DNA of 64,000 nt from Pipra filicauda (lineage: Eukaryota; Chordata; Aves; Passeriformes; Pipridae): positions 1-64,000 of the forward strand of contig NW_024104447.1 in assembly GCF_003945595.2 (NCBI RefSeq), read 5' to 3'. The notes below the pieces were generated by a model that worked only from the letters and a program-made list of their open reading frames with translations, was not told the DNA's origin and made no database searches. Both the position numbers and the translations under genes were made by a program. Positions 60,680 through 64,000 of this stretch are shown one piece after another. Position 1 is the first letter of the stretch, and each line of letters opens with the position of its first letter.

Positions 60680-60897
60680 CTTTTAAGTGTTATCTCAGGA
60701 ATGTCCTGGGGAAGGTGTCCTGAGGTGTTTCCCATTGGACCTTGTTAACCCCTTCCTATGATTGGGTGTTCCTGTAAGCCCCTTGAGACTTCTAATTGGT
60801 TAACCTGTGATTCTCCCTAACCCTATAAAAGTAACATTCCCAACAATAAACGCTCTCTTGCCTCCTCTCCAGCCGGTGTGCTGTCTCTGTGCCTGCC
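60680..60897 (+). mobile_element. LTR-like block with TATA box and poly(A) signal
   Basis: Two CCAAT-type words (cccattgga and taattggtt) precede TATAAAA at 60,824 and CAATAAACG at 60,844, with only about 20 bases between TATA and AATAAA. A downstream pyrimidine/GT-rich piece ends near gtgcctgcca. A core promoter and poly(A) signal packed this closely, with AATAAA before a short R, is the layout of alpharetrovirus-like and some ERVK LTRs. The ends and target-site duplication could not be resolved and no retroviral coding sequence adjoins, so the limits are approximate. It is annotated as a probable LTR remnant in plus orientation. Confidence 0.5.
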
Positions 60898-62340
60898 ATG
60901 GGACCACGTGGGTGCTGGGGGGAGGGGAGGGCACCTCTCCCCTCCAGGCTCGGGGCCAGAAACCCCTGAAGAAACCCCTGGAGTTCCCTTTCCCCATCCC
61001 TCAAGACGTGGGAATGGTTCTTCAGATGGAGATGGAACTAGAACTGGGCTCCCCCACGCTGTGGGTGGGGAAAGGGATCCAGAGGCAAAGATGCATCAGG
61101 CTGATAAGCCCTTTAGTTTCAGGCAAGACAGATGGAAAATGGGTAATGGCAGTGCAATACTTTCTCCAGGCCCTCTTCCCCCTTCATGCTGCCCTTGCAG
61201 CTCTTCCTCCAGGATGGCTTTCAGGCTCCAGAGCAAGACAGAGGAGCAAACACTACCTTGGAACACAGTTCAGCTTAAATATCCCCTTACCCAGTCCCTG
61301 CCCAAACCACTGGAGCCCCTCTCTGCCCTTCAGCCTCCTGGGTAAAAGTTATGTATTAAAAACAAGGGCTCTTGACTTGCAGTAGTTGAAGGGTTATTTT
61401 TCAACCAGGTTGTTTTTCAGCTCAGCAGACGAGTGGCAGCTGAACCATGACAGGCTGTATTTTGCTCTTGAAAGTTGGGAGCAAACACATCCTACCTAAC
61501 CCAGCATCTGCCCATTCAAAATCAGAAGCATCAGAGCCTGATGCTCGTTCCCCAAAAATCAGACTTCAAAAGCGAAGAGAAGGGACCTAAGAGAAGCAGC
61601 AATAAATGTTCTTGTTGGCAACCAGTTTAGCAAAAGCAGGATGGTGATGATCAACAGCAAGACTCTTCAAAGCAGCAGCAACCACCTGAGACACACTAAA
61701 CTCCTGGGATTAGATGCAGGTTTCTTGTTTTGTTAAACTTAATTCTGCCAAAGCCTCCTGTGTCCCGTGAGAAATACAGGAGGATTGACAGAAACTGAAA
61801 GGGCTTCACCCTGTGACCATTTTTCAGCACTTGATTGTAGGTTAATATGAACAGAATGTAGCAGGATTATCTTGATTTTGAATTTAGAGGCTTTTTCACA
61901 TAAGCAATACTAGGAAGTTGCTTGTCTCTTTAATTTCTTAATTTAACTTCCCAGCTAGAAGGATTTAAGAACATCCCCACCTCCCTCCCAAACCACTTTC
62001 TGGTGGCTCCTTGAATGTACAAAACAGGTACAAAACCTGACAAAGCAGGACAGCTGCTCAGAAAATCTTTACCACTCCAGATTCCATCCCTGAAGCATAT
62101 AAACCATAATTCCAGTGCTTGCTTTCACATGCTGACCTCATGTGTCCTGCTTACCCAATATTTACACCCAGACACTTCTTGTGGAGCAAACCACATCTTC
62201 AAAAAGAAAACTACAAGAGAAACTGGGTTATAAAGAACCATCTTACCAAGAAGATGGACAATCTTTTAGCCAATGGCAAGCTGGACAATGACTGTACACA
62301 AAACGTGCTGCACAGAACTGAAAGGAGATGGCAGAGATCT
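60898..62340. other. Non-coding DNA between LTR-like block and right-edge UTR
   Basis: A 192-codon plus-strand frame (60,807-61,385) begins inside the LTR-like block and has no recognisable domain. Nothing else is supported. Confidence 0.4.
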
Positions 62341-64000
62341 GTAAGGCGTTCTACATTTTTATTCTTCTCCTGGTCCAACACATCTTCAAGGTCATGTCAG
62401 AACAGTCACAAATTCATCTCTGGTATGTGCAAAATTCAAACAAATTTACAAAGATAAAATTGGAAAGGTAAAAACAAAACTAAAGGTGGGGGTCACCGGT
62501 TAAAGTATTTCTTCAGAATCCAAGAGACAACAGTTTGGGTGCATTTGAAAACACATTCCAAACTTTTAAAATAAACTGCAGTTTGCTTCCACTGGGTTTA
62601 TTTGTTGAGGAAAAGAGGATCTTTCTGGTGAACATTCCTTTCTGCTACATTCCCATTTGCTGGCAGACTTGTTCACACAACAGTCTCCTCCTCCCGTCCC
62701 TCTCCCCACCATGGTCGCTCACTTTGTTACAGCAAAAACCATCTTGACTCTCATCCTGCCTTGGACAGAAACCTGATGTGGATGTGGGAGCTGTTCAGGA
62801 GTATGAGGTCAGAGAGAGGGGAGAGGGATTTAAAGGTCTATAAATAGGACACTGAACATGTCAGGGATCTACATCCAGGTAATGTTACAAACTCTGATGT
62901 CCAAGCCACCGTAAGTCACTTGATAACAGCAGAGACAGCCAGACTCCAGCAAAAGGAGGCATCTTTTCCATGGCTTTGAGAAGCCACTGAATCACCCCTC
63001 CCAAGTGAGTTTCCCTGCTTAAGGAAGACCAGAGGCAACTGATTTGTCTACAACCCAAATGCACAGAAACAGTATTGGCCAAAAGCCCTTTGGATGGGAA
63101 CAAAGATCAGGAAGACATTTCTTCATGCCACAGAATCTGGCTTTACACATCTGGACTGAACTGCAGGTACAGCATCTTTTTCTGTGGAATTTCTACCCAG
63201 ACATCCCAGTGCTGAGCCCAGACAAGCACGGGACAGAGAGCCCAGTCCAATCCTATCCATGACTGCGGTTGGATGGATGGAGGAGGACAATGGGCTCGGG
63301 GAGGTTCTCAGAAAGCAATCCATGTTCAGACCAGTGTTCACAGCTGATCCTGGGTCTGCTTTGGAGACGGAGCTGTTGTCACAACCACAGTGGAAACTGC
63401 TTTAGTAGAGCCAGAGACTGTTCCCTGCTGGAGATGGGAGGCTGGAACTGTTTGAATTCGCACCTGTTTGAAATAGAAAGCAAAAACTCAACTCGTGTCA
63501 AGAACAACCTAGTGACACAATGGCGGCACGTGCATCATGCTCTGGTAAATGATCTGTTTCTGCTGCCAACAAAAACTCCATTATATGAATAAGACCGAGC
63601 ACTAAAACACCTCAGGAACAGAATCTGTCACAAGATCATTCCATCCACTGTCCACAAGGGATGGTGGCAAGAGATTTCCAGATTAGAGGGGAAGACTTAA
63701 AAACTGGTTTGAATAAAAATCTACAGGTCAACTGCTTTTACAAGTTTTCAGAAGGACTTGGATCCACTGGATCTACAGACTTGTTACTAGCAGTTCTCAA
63801 TGCAGATTAATTCTTTGGAATTACTGAACACTACTTTTCCAGACGGATGGATTTGCACAGCAGTGATGTGTTTTCTTCAAGAAACAGTGACCCATAGAAG
63901 CCAAAGCACAAAGCACTATGAAAACTGTTGAGTGTAGAGAAAAATCCTGACAGGATTTTTGGTTTTACAATACTATCAATGCTTAAAAAACATTTAAAAC
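62341..64000 (-). other. Probable 3' UTR of a minus-strand gene, possibly APLP2 (partial)
   Basis: No sustained frame on either strand, AT-rich in parts, and bounded on the left by minus-strand poly(A) signals. In human, APLP2 lies just upstream of ST14 in the same direction, so its 3' end is expected here. I see none of the expected C-terminal coding (the NPTY-type cytoplasmic tail), so the coding part would lie to the right of the window. The assignment rests on gene order alone. Confidence 0.35.
62358..62363 (-). promoter_or_regulatory. Minus-strand poly(A) signal (distal)
   Basis: TTTATT on the plus strand is AATAAA on the minus strand. A second one at 62,597-62,602 could serve as a proximal site of the same 3' UTR. 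Confidence 0.35.

Noticed and set aside
60807..61385. 192-codon plus-strand frame
   Set aside because: Begins within the LTR-like promoter block and has no retroviral or other domain.
1..64000. CRISPR array, operon, phage or other prokaryotic system
   Set aside because: No regular spaced repeats, no closely packed frames with ribosome sites; introns, CpG island and avian retroelements show animal nuclear DNA.

Overview
The window is nuclear DNA of a vertebrate, most likely a songbird. It contains one complete multi-exon animal gene, several 3' fragments of the avian CR1 LINE family, a solo LTR whose ends match the avian ERVL type, and a short element joining a degenerate tRNA-Ile-like head to a CR1-like tail. 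That last design is the songbird SINE described from zebra finch and relatives. Gene density is low, introns follow GT-AG, and nothing looks bacterial or viral-genomic.

Layout. Positions 1-74 appear to be the last codons of a plus-strand gene, followed by an AT-rich 3' UTR with a poly(A) signal near 1232; from gene order this is probably ZBTB44. About 33 kb of mostly non-coding DNA follows (1.3-34.8 kb), holding CR1 pieces, the tRNA-derived SINE, simple repeats, a 133-bp direct repeat and a 1,037-bp solo LTR. Near 33.9-34.8 kb, splice-like signals and a good plus-strand poly(A) site suggest an unannotated non-coding transcript.

The main gene lies on the minus strand from 52,880 (ATG) to 35,160 (stop). 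It is ST14, encoding matriptase, a type II membrane serine protease. I rebuilt 19 coding exons. Their phases all fit and give 848 residues: cytoplasmic tail, transmembrane helix, SEA domain, two CUB domains, four LDL-receptor class A repeats and a trypsin-like domain with intact His/Asp/Ser triad. A CpG-rich segment surrounds exon 1. Introns carry three CR1 fragments.

Right of ST14 (53-62.3 kb) there is no gene I can support, only an LTR-like promoter/poly(A) block at about 60.7-60.9 kb. From 62.34 kb to the right edge the minus strand looks like a long 3' UTR; by gene order this could be APLP2. ZBTB44, ST14 and APLP2 occur in this order and relative orientation on human 11q24, so the window looks like a conserved syntenic block. 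I found no operon, CRISPR array, phage or novel gene system. The items most worth checking are the tail-to-tail transcript end beside ST14, the unexplained direct repeat and the retroelements.
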